Shown piece after piece: positions 9,285 through 17,421 of a stretch of DNA of 17,560 bases. The stretch comes from Undibacterium sp. (GTDB lineage: Bacteria > Pseudomonadota > Gammaproteobacteria > Burkholderiales > Burkholderiaceae): contig JACMRF010000139.1 in the NCBI GenBank assembly GCA_014376575.1, forward strand, positions 1 to 17,560, in the 5' to 3' direction. How positions within the stretch are numbered: position 1 is the stretch's first letter; each line of letters starts with the position of its first letter. The position numbers and the translations under genes were made by a program. Under the pieces are notes generated by a model, which did not search any database, had not been told where the DNA came from, and worked only from the letters and a program-made list of their open reading frames with translations.

Positions 9285-9312
9285 TTTTACTACTAAACGA
9301 CTAATTTCTTAC

Positions 9313-12300
9313 TTAATTACGTTCTAGATCGATATCGATACCAAGTGAGCGTATCTCTTTCACCAACACGTTAAATGACTCTGGCATACCAGCTTCAATC
9401 ACGTGATCGCCTTTGACCAGATTTTCGTACACTTTGGTACGTCCATTGACGTCATCAGACTTCACTGTCAACATTTCTTGCAAGACATAAGACGCGCCGT
9501 ATGCTTCCAAAGCCCACACCTCCATCTCACCGAAACGCTGACCACCAAATTGTGCTTTACCGCCCAATGGTTGCTGTGTAACGAGAGAATATGGACCAGT
9601 TGAACGTGCATGCATCTTGTCGTCGACCAGATGGTGCAATTTCAGCATGTGCATGTAACCAACCGTGACATTACGCTCGAAGGATTCACCAGTACGACCG
9701 TCATACAAGGTAACCTGATTCTTCGAAGGCGTCATACCAAGTTGTTTGGCAATGGCGTCAGGATAGGCCAGATCGAGCATGCGACGAATTTCACCTTCAT
9801 CAGCACCATCGAAAACTGGAGTCGCAAAAGGAACACCGTTTTTCAGATTGCTAGTCAACGTCAGAATTTCGTCATCAGACAAACCATCGATATCTTCAGT
9901 TTTTCCAGATTCGTTATAGATCTTCTTCAGGAAAGTGCGCAATTCTTCGATCTTTGCTTTGGCTTTCAACATTTCACCAATGCGCAAGCCCAAACCTTTT
10001 GCAGCCCAACCCAAATGTACTTCCAGAATCTGACCAACGTTCATCCGTGACGGAACGCCCAATGGATTCAAGACGATGTCAGCTGGCGTACCATCTGCCA
10101 TGTAAGGCATATCTTCAACTGGAACAATGCGTGAAACCACACCCTTGTTACCGTGACGACCAGCCATCTTGTCACCAGGTTGCAAGCGACGTTTAACAGC
10201 CAGGTATACCTTGACCATTTTTTGTACGCCTGGTGGCAACTCATCGCCTTGTGTTAACTTGGTACGCTTTTCTTCAAACGCCAGATCAAACTGGTGACGT
10301 TTTTCAGCGATAGAATCCTTGATTGCTTCCAAAGATTTTGCCGCATCATCATCTGCCGGGCGTATATCGAACCAGTGGTATTTATCCAGATCAGCCAGAT
10401 ATTCTTTAGTGATCTTGGCGCCCTTGGCTAATTTAGCCGGGCCACCATTGGCGACCTTGCCAACCAACATACGCTCAAGACGTTCAAACGCATCGCCTTC
10501 AACAATCCGCAACTGATCGTTCAAATCAAGACGATAGCGCTTCAACTCATCGTCGGTAATCTGTTGTGCACGTTTGTCGCGAACGATACCTTCACGTGTA
10601 AAGACTTGAACGTCAATGACAGTGCCGACCATACCAGAAGGCACGCGCAGTGAAGTGTCTTTAACGTCAGAAGCTTTTTCACCAAAAATAGCACGCAGCA
10701 GTTTTTCTTCTGGTGTCAGTTGGGTTTCGCCTTTTGGCGTTACTTTACCAACGAGAGTATCACCAGCAGTGACTTCAGCACCGATGTAGACGATACCGGC
10801 TTCATCCAGACGCGCTAATTGATTTTCAGCCAGGTTCGAGATATCACGAGTGATTTCTTCCGCACCCAACTTAGTATCACGTGCAACGACTGACAACTCT
10901 TCGATATGAATCGACGTGTAGCGATCATCGGCAACAACTTTTTCTGAAATCAGGATCGAATCTTCAAAGTTATAACCGTTCCAAGGCATAAACGCGACCA
11001 ACATGTTTTGACCCAAGGCCAATTCACCCAAATCTGTTGACGCACCATCGGCCAATACATCGCCCTTGGTGACGATATCACCAACTTTAACGATAGGACG
11101 TTGGTTAATATTGGTGTTCTGGTTAGAGCGTGTGTACTTGATCAAATTGTAAATATCGACACCAACTTCCCCAGCGGTTGCTTCTGCATCATTGACGCGA
11201 ATAACAATACGACCAGCGTCGATATAATCAACCTTACCACCTCGCAAAGCTTGAACAGTTGTGCCAGAATCGACCGCAACAGTGCGCTCAATACCTGTAC
11301 CAACTAGGGCTTTCTCCGGACGCAGACATGGTACAGCTTGACGCTGCATGTTGGCACCCATCAAGGCACGGTTCGCATCATCGTGTTCCAGGAACGGAAT
11401 CAAGGAAGCCGCAACAGAAACAACCTGACCAGTGGCAACGTCCATGTACTGAACGCGCTCTGGCGATACCAGAATTGTTTCGCCAGCTTGACGCGAAGAA
11501 ACCAGTTCATCGCTCAACAAGCCTGCAGCATCTATCGTCGCATTCGCCTGAGCGATGATGTAGCGCCCTTCTTCAATAGCAGACAAATAATCGATTTGCG
11601 TCGTGATTTTCTTATCCACAACTTTACGATATGGTGTCTCTAGGAAACCGTATTCGTTCAAGCGCGCATACAGAGCCAAAGAGTTAATCAAACCAATGTT
11701 TGGTCCCTCTGGCGTTTCAATCGGGCAAACACGACCATAGTGGGTAGGATGAACGTCACGTACTTCAAAACCTGCACGCTCACGTGTCAAACCACCAGGA
11801 CCAAGAGCAGAAATACGACGCTTGTGCGTGATCTCTGAAAGAGGGTTAGTCTGATCCATAAACTGGGACAATTGTGAAGAACCGAAGAACTCACGAATCG
11901 CAGCAGAAATAGGCTTGGAATTAATCAAATCGTGTGGCATCAGATTATCAGCTTCAGCTTGACCCAGACGCTCTTTGACAGCGCGTTCAACACGCACCAG
12001 ACCAGCTCGGAACTGATTCTCAGCCAATTCACCAACGCAACGAACGCGACGATTACCCAGGTGATCAATATCATCGACATCGCCACGTCCATTACGCAAC
12101 TCAACCAATATCTTGATAACTGCCAACACATCTTCATTCGACAAAGTCATCGCGCCAGTCAACTCGTCGCGACCGATACGACGATTAAACTTCATGCGAC
12201 CAACGGCGGACAAATCGTAACGATCTTCGTTATAGAACAGACCATTAAATAGCGCCTCGACTGAATCTTCTGTTGGCGGCTCGCCAGGACGCATCATGCG

Positions 12301-13419
12301 ATAAATCGCTACACGAGCAGCCATCTTGTCAGCAGTATCGTCAGCACGCAAAGTTTGCGAGATATACGAACCTTGATCCAAATCGTTGGTGTACAAGGTT
12401 TGGATGTCAGCGACTTTAGCTTCGCGCAGACGACCTAACAAATCTTCGGTTAACTCGTCGTTTGCGCTTGCGATGACTTCGCCAGTATCTGCATCAACGA
12501 TATTTTTCGCCAATACGCGACCAAGCAAATAATCTTCAGGAACAGAAATATGTTTGATACCAGCAGCATCAACCTCACGTACGTGCTTGGCATTGACACG
12601 TTTGTCTTTGGCAACAATGACATTCCCAGCTTTATCAACGATATCAAACCGGGCAACTTCGCCACGCAAACGCTCAGGAACGAATTCCATCTCTGCGCCA
12701 TCGCTATGCAGTTTAAAGTTATCAAATACAAAGAAATTGGCCAAGATCTGTTCGTTGCTCATACCTATGGCACGCAGCAATATTGTCACCGGCATCTTTC
12801 GACGACGATCAATCCTGAAAAACAGGATATCTTTTGGATCAAATTCAAAATCTAGCCACGAACCACGGTAAGGTATGATCCTCGCCGAGAACAGTAACTT
12901 GCCTGAAGAGTGCGTCTTGCCCCTGTCGTGCTCAAAGAACACACCCGGTGAGCGGTGCAACTGAGAAACGATAACCCGTTCAGTACCATTAATCACGAAG
13001 GAACCGGTATTGGTCATGAGCGGCAATTCGCCCATGTACACTTCCTGCTCTTTCATTTCTTTAACGATAGGTTTGGTTGGCGATTCTTTATCCAAGATCA
13101 CCAAACGCACCTTGGCACGTAAAGGTGAAGCAAAAGTCAACCCGCGTAATTGGCATTCCTTAACATCAAACGCAGGGTCACCTAAAACATAGGATAAGAA
13201 TTCGAGGCGAGCGAACCCATTGTGCGACACAATTGGAAAAATTGACGTAAAGGCTGACTGCAGGCCTTCATTTTTACGAGTGGACGCTACTTTGTCCGCT
13301 TGTAAAAAAGCCAAATAAGACTCTAGCTGGGTCGCCAGCAGGAAAGGAACGTTGTGAACGTTAGCGCGTTTCGCAAAAGATTTACGAATACGCTTCTTCT
13401 CAGTAAATGAGTAGTGCAT
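9313..13419 (-). CDS. rpoB: DNA-directed RNA polymerase subunit beta
   Basis: This core subunit forms one pincer of RNA polymerase and holds the rifampicin pocket. The 1368 residues equal the usual betaproteobacterial length. The rifampicin region [18 protein letters not shown] is present with D522, H532 and S537 corresponding to E. coli D516, H526 and S531, so no classical resistance change is seen; T524 replaces E. coli N518. Further blocks are [41 protein letters not shown] and the C-terminal [24 protein letters not shown] two codons upstream (13425) overlaps the Shine-Dalgarno, so the ATG at 13419 ([15 protein letters not shown]) was chosen. It lies 291 bases after rplL, a gap containing two hairpins. 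Confidence 0.98.
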   Translation of the reverse strand: MHYSFTEKKRIRKSFAKRANVHNVPFLLATQLESYLAFLQADKVASTRKNEGLQSAFTSIFPIVSHNGFARLEFLSYVLGDPAFDVKECQLRGLTFASPLRAKVRLVILDKESPTKPIVKEMKEQEVYMGELPLMTNTGSFVINGTERVIVSQLHRSPGVFFEHDRGKTHSSGKLLFSARIIPYRGSWLDFEFDPKDILFFRIDRRRKMPVTILLRAIGMSNEQILANFFVFDNFKLHSDGAEMEFVPERLRGEVARFDIVDKAGNVIVAKDKRVNAKHVREVDAAGIKHISVPEDYLLGRVLAKNIVDADTGEVIASANDELTEDLLGRLREAKVADIQTLYTNDLDQGSYISQTLRADDTADKMAARVAIYRMMRPGEPPTEDSVEALFNGLFYNEDRYDLSAVGRMKFNRRIGRDELTGAMTLSNEDVLAVIKILVELRNGRGDVDDIDHLGNRRVRCVGELAENQFRAGLVRVERAVKERLGQAEADNLMPHDLINSKPISAAIREFFGSSQLSQFMDQTNPLSEITHKRRISALGPGGLTRERAGFEVRDVHPTHYGRVCPIETPEGPNIGLINSLALYARLNEYGFLETPYRKVVDKKITTQIDYLSAIEEGRYIIAQANATIDAAGLLSDELVSSRQAGETILVSPERVQYMDVATGQVVSVAASLIPFLEHDDANRALMGANMQRQAVPCLRPEKALVGTGIERTVAVDSGTTVQALRGGKVDYIDAGRIVIRVNDAEATAGEVGVDIYNLIKYTRSNQNTNINQRPIVKVGDIVTKGDVLADGASTDLGELALGQNMLVAFMPWNGYNFEDSILISEKVVADDRYTSIHIEELSVVARDTKLGAEEITRDISNLAENQLARLDEAGIVYIGAEVTAGDTLVGKVTPKGETQLTPEEKLLRAIFGEKASDVKDTSLRVPSGMVGTVIDVQVFTREGIVRDKRAQQITDDELKRYRLDLNDQLRIVEGDAFERLERMLVGKVANGGPAKLAKGAKITKEYLADLDKYHWFDIRPADDDAAKSLEAIKDSIAEKRHQFDLAFEEKRTKLTQGDELPPGVQKMVKVYLAVKRRLQPGDKMAGRHGNKGVVSRIVPVEDMPYMADGTPADIVLNPLGVPSRMNVGQILEVHLGWAAKGLGLRIGEMLKAKAKIEELRTFLKKIYNESGKTEDIDGLSDDEILTLTSNLKNGVPFATPVFDGADEGEIRRMLDLAYPDAIAKQLGMTPSKNQVTLYDGRTGESFERNVTVGYMHMLKLHHLVDDKMHARSTGPYSLVTQQPLGGKAQFGGQRFGEMEVWALEAYGASYVLQEMLTVKSDDVNGRTKVYENLVKGDHVIEAGMPESFNVLVKEIRSLGIDIDLERN

Positions 13420-13424
13420 GGACA

Positions 13425-13428
13425 CTCC
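13425..13428 (-). promoter_or_regulatory. Ribosome binding site of rpoB
   Basis: GGAG on the minus strand sits five bases before the ATG at 13419. The upstream in-frame GTG shares its last G and so cannot be the start used with this site. Confidence 0.8.
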
Positions 13429-13630
13429 GTGAGTGACAAAAAAGGATGGAGAATTCAGGATTCAATGCATCAAATTAAATTAACTAGCACAAGCAAGAAA
13501 ATCTAATGTTGACAGCAATGAAACCTCAAGTCTCAGCCCTTAATTGTTAAAACTAAGCTTCGAACCGACAACTGGGCAACAGCTATTTGCCTCAGAAGCA
13601 ACTAAACCAACCTCAGAACGACAAAGAAGC

Positions 13631-13670
13631 CAAAGCGGAACCCTCTCTTTTAAGAGGATTCCAATCTTTG
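13631..13670 (-). promoter_or_regulatory. Two-tier hairpin between rplL and rpoB, candidate attenuator or processing site
   Basis: A 10-bp stem with one U-G pair (13637-13646 with 13653-13662, loop of six) is extended after a small internal loop by CAAAG/CTTTG (13631-13635 with 13666-13670). It lies about 40 bases after rplL. The sequence after it on the minus strand is only moderately T-rich, as suits a partial terminator. E. coli has an attenuator and an RNase III site in the same gap; equivalence here is inferred from position and shape only. Confidence 0.55.
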
Positions 13671-13677
13671 ACTCTGA

Positions 13678-13694
13678 CGAATCCAGAAGATTCG
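13678..13694 (-). promoter_or_regulatory. Small hairpin directly after rplL
   Basis: CGAATC (13678-13683) and GATTCG (13689-13694) form a perfect 6-bp stem with a five-base loop, 17 bases after the rplL stop and just before the larger hairpin. No T-run follows. It may protect the rplL 3' end or form part of the same processing region. Confidence 0.4.
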
Positions 13695-13710
13695 CCATAC
13701 TGGATCAAAA

Positions 13711-14079
13711 TTACTTGATCTCAGCTTTCGCGCCAGCATCTTCCAGCTTTTTCTTAGCTGCTTCAGCATCGGCTTTAGTAACAGCTTCTTTAACTGTTTT
13801 TGGTGCGCCATCGACTACGTCTTTAGCTTCTTTCAAGCCTAAGCCAGTCAACTCACGAACTGCTTTAATAACGCCAACTTTGTTAGCGCCAATTTCAGTC
13901 AAAATAACGTTGAACTCTGTTTGCTCTTCAACCGCAGCAGCTGGACCAGCAGCTGGCCCAGATGACATTGCAGCAGCAGAAACACCAAATTTTTCTTCGA
14001 ATGCTTTAACCAGGTCGTTCAGATCCATTACGGACATTGCGCCTACTGCTTCCAGGATATCGTCTTTGCTAATTGCCAT
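13711..14079 (-). CDS. rplL: 50S ribosomal protein L7/L12
   Basis: This is the stalk protein, present as several dimers on L10, which recruits and stimulates elongation-factor GTPases including EF-Tu. The 122 residues show the N-terminal dimerisation region (1-34), an Ala/Gly/Pro-rich hinge (about 35-50) and the C-terminal factor-binding domain (about 54-122), with [20 protein letters not shown] as its hallmark. The frame runs on through an upstream TTG at 14091, but the ATG at 14079 gives [11 protein letters not shown] and is preceded by GGAG. It lies 51 bases after rplJ, consistent with joint expression in stalk stoichiometry. Confidence 0.98.
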   Translation of the reverse strand: MAISKDDILEAVGAMSVMDLNDLVKAFEEKFGVSAAAMSSGPAAGPAAAVEEQTEFNVILTEIGANKVGVIKAVRELTGLGLKEAKDVVDGAPKTVKEAVTKADAEAAKKKLEDAGAKAEIK

Positions 14080-14085
14080 TTGAAA

Positions 14086-14089
14086 CTCC
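14086..14089 (-). promoter_or_regulatory. Ribosome binding site of rplL
   Basis: GGAG on the minus strand lies six bases before the ATG at 14079 and rules against the upstream in-frame TTG at 14091, which overlaps it. Confidence 0.8.
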
Positions 14090-14130
14090 AATTTATAAAT
14101 TACATTGATTCGGTATTGACGAAAAAAATC

Positions 14131-14688
14131 TTATTCTGCAGCAGCTTCAACAGCTGCGGCTTCAACAACTTCCGCTACTGCTTCTGGCGCTACAGGATTT
14201 TCAGATTCTTTCTTAGCCGACAAAGCTGCCAGAGCACGCGCGAAACCAGATACAGGAGCCTGCATCATGCCCAACACTTGCGCCAATAAAACTTCACGAC
14301 TAGGAATACTTGCTAACGCGATAACGCCAGCTTTATCTAGCGACTTACCAGCATAATTACCTGCTTTAATAACCAGTTTGTCATTTGTTTTTGCAAAGTC
14401 TTGTACAACTTTAGCAGCAGCAACAGCATCTACCGAGATCGCATAGATCAACGGACCAGTCATTTCTTGAGCGAGGCTTGCAAATGCAGTGCCTTCAACA
14501 GCGCGACGTGCTAACGTATTTTTTAATACGCGCATGTATACACCTTCAGCACGTGCAGCAGCACGTAGTTTCGTCAAGTGACCGACCTGGATGCCACGGT
14601 ATTCAGCTACGACGATCGTCTGTGCAGATGCTACTTTTGCAGAGACTTCAGCGACGACGGCTTTTTTGTCATTCAGATTGAGACTCAC
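14131..14688 (-). CDS. rplJ: 50S ribosomal protein L10
   Basis: L10 anchors the L7/L12 dimers to 23S rRNA at the stalk base and, in E. coli, represses its own mRNA. The 185-residue protein has the family blocks [17 protein letters not shown] at 26-42, [17 protein letters not shown] at 51-67, [10 protein letters not shown] at 76-85 and KLVIKAGNY at 104-112. It is longer than the 165-residue E. coli protein because of an Ala/Glu/Val-rich tail at about 161-185. The start is a GTG at 14688, giving [12 protein letters not shown] as in relatives, with a strong GGAGG six bases before it; the longer frame to 14745 would add 19 unrelated residues. A 310-base leader precedes it. Confidence 0.97.
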   Translation of the reverse strand: MSLNLNDKKAVVAEVSAKVASAQTIVVAEYRGIQVGHLTKLRAAARAEGVYMRVLKNTLARRAVEGTAFASLAQEMTGPLIYAISVDAVAAAKVVQDFAKTNDKLVIKAGNYAGKSLDKAGVIALASIPSREVLLAQVLGMMQAPVSGFARALAALSAKKESENPVAPEAVAEVVEAAAVEAAAE

Positions 14689-14694
14689 GGTCAA

Positions 14695-14699
14695 CCTCC
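14695..14699 (-). promoter_or_regulatory. Ribosome binding site of rplJ
   Basis: GGAGG on the minus strand is six bases before the GTG at 14688. It supports this non-ATG start over the ATG at 14745, where no comparable site was seen. Confidence 0.88.
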
Positions 14700-14780
14700 A
14701 ATTATGATACTTAGTCTCTACATCAGGATAATGTAAAGCCCTCATATCGTTTCGAACACGGCGTCCGAAGTTAGGAGTTT

Positions 14781-14796
14781 TACTGGTAGACCAGTA
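14781..14796 (-). promoter_or_regulatory. Perfect 6-bp hairpin in the rplJ leader
   Basis: TACTGG (14781-14786) and CCAGTA (14791-14796) pair over a four-base loop, about 95 bases before the rplJ start. No T-run follows on the minus strand. Likely a structural element of the leader. Confidence 0.4.
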
Positions 14797-14820
14797 TGTA
14801 ACTACAAAACTTGATCGGGT

Positions 14821-14858
14821 ACACCATCTGCGTTGGGAACAACAGATTTCTCTGGTGT
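14821..14858 (-). promoter_or_regulatory. Bulged hairpin in the rplJ leader
   Basis: On the minus strand ACACCA (14853-14858) pairs with TGGTGT (14821-14826), and TCTG with CAGA (14843-14846 with 14827-14830), forming ten base pairs interrupted by a one-sided six-base bulge (GAGAAA). The apical 12 bases can form a further short pairing. The form is typical of protein-binding mRNA leaders, but no known motif was matched. Confidence 0.42.
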
Positions 14859-14902
14859 GAATTAACTTTGTCTATTAAACCCACATAAACGCAGCCCAAC
14901 GG

Positions 14903-14952
14903 TCTTTGACACTCTGCTTGACTTTTAAAAATCAACTCAAGCAGCCCAAAGA
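14903..14952 (-). promoter_or_regulatory. Candidate L10 autoregulatory leader hairpin
   Basis: Reading the minus strand, UCUUUG (14947-14952) pairs with CAAAGA (14903-14908), and CUGCUUGA (14937-14944) pairs perfectly with UCAAGCAG (14914-14921). Between the helices is an asymmetric internal loop, GG on one side and AGUGU on the other. In E. coli the L10-L7/L12 complex binds a kink-turn-containing stem in the rplJ leader far upstream of the start codon; this stem is about 215-265 bases upstream of the GTG, in the same general place. The whole 310-base gap 14689-14998 has no gene; apart from this and two further hairpins I see nothing else in it, and no clear promoter. Confidence 0.5.
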
Positions 14953-14998
14953 TTCGCCAGGCACCAAATGCAGCACCCGGACTTAATTCTTATTTAAC

Positions 14999-15694
14999 TT
15001 AAGCAGCCAAATTAGCGTGATCTACACGCACACCAGCACCCATAGTGGATGAGATGGAGATTTTACGCAGATAAACCCCTTTGCTCGAAGTAGGCTTTGC
15101 TTTATTAAGCGCCTCTACCAAAGCAATTAAGTTCGATTTTAGATCAGCATCAGCGAAGGACTTACGGCCAATGGTCGAGTGAATAATACCAGCCTTGTCA
15201 GTACGATATTGAACTTGACCCGCTTTTGCATTTTTAACTGCAGTAGCAACGTCAGCAGTCACAGTACCAACTTTAGGATTTGGCATTAAACCGCGGGGTC
15301 CCAAAATCTGACCCAAAGTACCTACGATACGCATAGTATCTGGAGAAGCGATCACGATATCAAATGGCATGTCGCCCGCTTTAACACGTTCTGCCAAATC
15401 TTCCATACCGACGATATCAGCACCGGCAGCTTTAGCTTCTTCAGCTTTGGCACCTTGTGCAAATACAGCCACACGTACGGTTTTACCTGTGCCGGCTGGC
15501 AATACGACCGCGCCGCGAACAACCTGATCAGACTTCTTAGGATCGACACCAAGTTGAACCGAAACGTCGATGGATTCGTTGAATTTTGCTGTTGCGCACT
15601 CTTTGATCAAAGCGATGGCATTATCGAAAGAATAGGCCTTCAGGCGATCTACTTTAGTTGCAAGCAATTTTGCTTTTTTGGATAACTTAGCCAT
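14999..15694 (-). CDS. rplA: 50S ribosomal protein L1
   Basis: L1 forms the mobile L1 stalk that helps E-site tRNA leave the ribosome and in E. coli represses the rplKA mRNA. The 231-residue protein shows the usual two-domain layout with the L1 signature [14 protein letters not shown] at 130-143, an N-terminal basic start [11 protein letters not shown], and C-terminal [20 protein letters not shown]. The ATG overlaps the rplK stop by one base (TAATG), and GAGGG lies in the end of rplK, so the two genes should be translationally coupled. A 310-base gap with RNA structure separates it from rplJ. Confidence 0.98.
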   Translation of the reverse strand: MAKLSKKAKLLATKVDRLKAYSFDNAIALIKECATAKFNESIDVSVQLGVDPKKSDQVVRGAVVLPAGTGKTVRVAVFAQGAKAEEAKAAGADIVGMEDLAERVKAGDMPFDIVIASPDTMRIVGTLGQILGPRGLMPNPKVGTVTADVATAVKNAKAGQVQYRTDKAGIIHSTIGRKSFADADLKSNLIALVEALNKAKPTSSKGVYLRKISISSTMGAGVRVDHANLAA

Positions 15695-16125
15695 TACAGA
15701 CCCTCTACCGTGATACCCATGGAGCGTGCGGAACCAGCGATGGTGCGCACTGCTGCGTCCATATCGGCGGCTGTCAGATCGGCGCGTTTGGCGGTTGCGA
15801 TCTCTTCTGCTTGCTGACGAGTGATTTTACCAACTTTATCTGTGTGAGGTTTCGCTGAACCTTTAGTGATACCAGCTGCCTTTTTAATCATGTATGTTGC
15901 AGGAGGCGTCTTCATCACGAAAGTGAAAGACTTATCCGCAAATGCAGTAATCACAACAGGAATCGGCATGCCTGGCTCAACGCCTTGAGTCTGAGCGTTA
16001 AACGCCTTACAAAACTCCATGATGTTCAAACCACGCTGACCCAGAGCTGGACCAATTGGTGGGGATGGGTTTGCTTTACCAGCTGGCACTTGCAGCTTGA
16101 TAAAACCAATAATTTTCTTTGCCAT
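15694..16125 (-). CDS. rplK: 50S ribosomal protein L11
   Basis: L11 binds the GTPase-associated centre of 23S rRNA at the stalk base. The 143 residues match the family length. The N-terminal domain holds the proline-rich loop [19 protein letters not shown] (17-34... region), the target area for thiopeptide antibiotics, followed by IMEFCKAFN; the C-terminal rRNA-binding domain includes [20 protein letters not shown] at about 81-100 and ends in [17 protein letters not shown] sits five bases before the ATG. It is followed directly by rplA and preceded by a 127-base gap after nusG. Confidence 0.98.
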   Translation of the reverse strand: MAKKIIGFIKLQVPAGKANPSPPIGPALGQRGLNIMEFCKAFNAQTQGVEPGMPIPVVITAFADKSFTFVMKTPPATYMIKKAAGITKGSAKPHTDKVGKITRQQAEEIATAKRADLTAADMDAAVRTIAGSARSMGITVEGL

Positions 16126-16154
16126 GAAGGCTCCTTCATTAAGTGAGTGATAGC

Positions 16155-16186
16155 GCCGAATTAAACAATTACTTGCTTGACTCGGC
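16155..16186 (-). promoter_or_regulatory. Stem-loop in the rplK leader, candidate L1-binding site
   Basis: On the minus strand GCCGAGT (16180-16186) pairs with ATTCGGC (16155-16161), seven pairs including one G-U, over an 18-base loop that can form a small inner CAA/TTG stem. It ends about 30 bases before the rplK start. In E. coli L1 represses by binding the rplK leader; the link here rests on position only, and I did not recognise the specific L1 target bases. Confidence 0.33.
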
Positions 16187-16252
16187 TCCTCTGTTAGTTA
16201 ATTTGTTAATTTTTTTGAAAACTTACTACAAGGCATTAACAAGCCCTACTTA

Positions 16253-16852
16253 CTAAATTTTTTCCACCTGCGAAAAATCCAAATCAACCGGAGTAGCCCG
16301 ACCAAAAATAGTTACGGTGACGCGAACCTTAGATTTTGCATAATTCACCTCTTCTACGCTTCCATTAAAGTCAGTAAACGGACCTTCTTTAATCCGCACA
16401 ACTTCACCAACCTCATACAATACTTTTGGCCTTGGCTTCTCCACTCCATCTTGCATCTGTTGCAGAATCTTATCAATTTCATGCTGAGGTATCGGCGATG
16501 GCTTGTTGGATTTTCCGCCAATGAACCCTGTAACCTTACTTGTATTTTTAACCAAATGCCAAGTATCGTCTGTCATTTCCATTTCAACAAATACGTAACT
16601 TGGAAACAATCTACGTTCAGTTACAGCCTTCTTACCATTTTTTACTTCAATTACTTCTTCTGTCGGGACAAGAATTTGACCAAATTTGTCTTGCATTTCA
16701 GCACGTTCAATGCGCTCTGTTAATGCACGCTGCACGCTTTTCTCCATGCCTGAATACGCATGAACGGCGTACCATCTCTTCGCACTTTTGGGCGCTGAAA
16801 CCGCAACCTCAACCTCGACGTTTTGCTCATTATCCTGGATATGCTCACTCAT
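16253..16852 (-). CDS. nusG: Transcription termination/antitermination factor NusG
   Basis: NusG binds RNA polymerase through its N-terminal domain, raising processivity, and uses its C-terminal domain to contact Rho or ribosomal protein S10. The 199-residue protein has an acidic, poorly conserved head (1-24), an NGN domain at about 25-135 ([34 protein letters not shown]) and a KOW domain at about 148-199 ([20 protein letters not shown]). The ATG at 16852 overlaps the secE stop by one base (TAATG). Another in-frame ATG at 16864 would add four residues; the shorter start is preferred for the junction and for GGA upstream, but the choice is not certain. Confidence 0.97.
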   Translation of the reverse strand: MSEHIQDNEQNVEVEVAVSAPKSAKRWYAVHAYSGMEKSVQRALTERIERAEMQDKFGQILVPTEEVIEVKNGKKAVTERRLFPSYVFVEMEMTDDTWHLVKNTSKVTGFIGGKSNKPSPIPQHEIDKILQQMQDGVEKPRPKVLYEVGEVVRIKEGPFTDFNGSVEEVNYAKSKVRVTVTIFGRATPVDLDFSQVEKI

Positions 16853-17235
16853 TATTTTTTCCATCCAAGAATAACTTCATAGAACAAATAACCAAGCACC
16901 TGATCGGTACCCCAGAGAAAAATTGCCATAACCAAAACAAAACCAAAAACTACAGCAGTGATTTGCCCCGCCTCTTTACGAGTAGGCCACACAACTTTTT
17001 TTGTTTCACGTATCGCGTCTTTAGAAAAGGAAACAAATCCGCGACCCGCATCTGACATCCAAGCCAAAGCAATGGCCACAATCAAACCAGCAACAAGCGC
17101 AACCACACGAACATACGTTGGCTGTTTAGCCAAAACATAAAAAGCAGCAACACCAGCAACCACAGCAACGATAGCCAAAATGACTTTGTACTTATCATTA
17201 GACGTGCTGACAGTTTGTACGGAATGGTTAGACAT
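16852..17235 (-). CDS. secE: Preprotein translocase subunit SecE
   Basis: SecE is the clamp subunit that stabilises SecY in the inner-membrane SecYEG channel. The 127-residue protein is of the long, E. coli-like form with three membrane segments (about 18-36, 42-60 and 92-117). The conserved amphipathic region before the last segment is visible as [14 protein letters not shown] (75-88), the best diagnostic block. Its Shine-Dalgarno is weak. It follows tRNA-Trp by 36 bases and overlaps nusG by one base, the standard secE-nusG pairing. Confidence 0.97.
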   Translation of the reverse strand: MSNHSVQTVSTSNDKYKVILAIVAVVAGVAAFYVLAKQPTYVRVVALVAGLIVAIALAWMSDAGRGFVSFSKDAIRETKKVVWPTRKEAGQITAVVFGFVLVMAIFLWGTDQVLGYLFYEVILGWKK

Positions 17236-17271
17236 ACTTAATTTACTTTCGGTACCCTACTACCTGAATGG

Positions 17272-17347
17272 TGGCAGGGGCGGTAGGAATCGAACCTACA
17301 ACCTTCGGTTTTGGAGACCGACGCTCTGCCAATTGAGCTACACCCCT
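17272..17347 (-). tRNA. trnW: tRNA-Trp (anticodon CCA)
   Basis: The minus strand folds as a complete 76-base cloverleaf: acceptor AGGGGTG/CGCCCCT, D arm GCTC/GAGC, anticodon arm TCGGT-CTCCAAA-ACCGA with anticodon CCA at 17312-17314, and T arm GTAGG-TTCGATT-CCTAC. The discriminator is G and the 3' CCA is encoded (17272-17274). It decodes UGG. It lies between tuf and secE, a placement shared by many betaproteobacteria, and is probably cut from a longer transcript. Confidence 0.98.
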
Positions 17348-17370
17348 ACATCTTAGAACAACCTCAACTA

Positions 17371-17397
17371 ATACAGCGACTCGTGGAGCCGCTATAT
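17371..17397 (-). promoter_or_regulatory. Hairpin between tuf and tRNA-Trp
   Basis: Twelve pairs with two G-U wobbles (17371-17382 with 17386-17397) close a three-base loop, 25 bases after the EF-Tu stop. On the minus strand no real T-run follows, so full termination is doubtful; it may protect the tuf 3' end or mark a processing point before the tRNA. Confidence 0.5.
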
Positions 17398-17421
17398 TTA
17401 TTTCATCAATATTTGCTTCAA

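Noticed and set aside
9254..9288. Hairpin plus T-run as an intrinsic terminator
   Set aside because: The T-run is on the plus strand, where no gene is transcribed into it; on the minus strand it would sit before the stem, so it cannot end rpoB transcription. Kept only as a structured element.
13429..13436. T-rich run just before the rpoB ribosome binding site as a terminator
   Set aside because: No stem of any strength precedes it on the minus strand.
13544..14083. Plus-strand open frame of 179 codons across rplL
   Set aside because: It is the complement of rplL plus the rplL-rpoB gap; its Ala/Ser/Thr-rich composition is what the antisense of an Ala/Lys-rich gene gives.
14891..14947. GGGCTGC occurring twice on the minus strand in the rplJ leader
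   Set aside because: Two seven-base matches about 50 bases apart are too short to call a direct repeat with meaning.
14689..14998. Internal promoter for rplJ
   Set aside because: The nearest match (TTTACA with TATCAT) has a 22-base spacer, too long for a sigma-70 promoter; no other pair was convincing.
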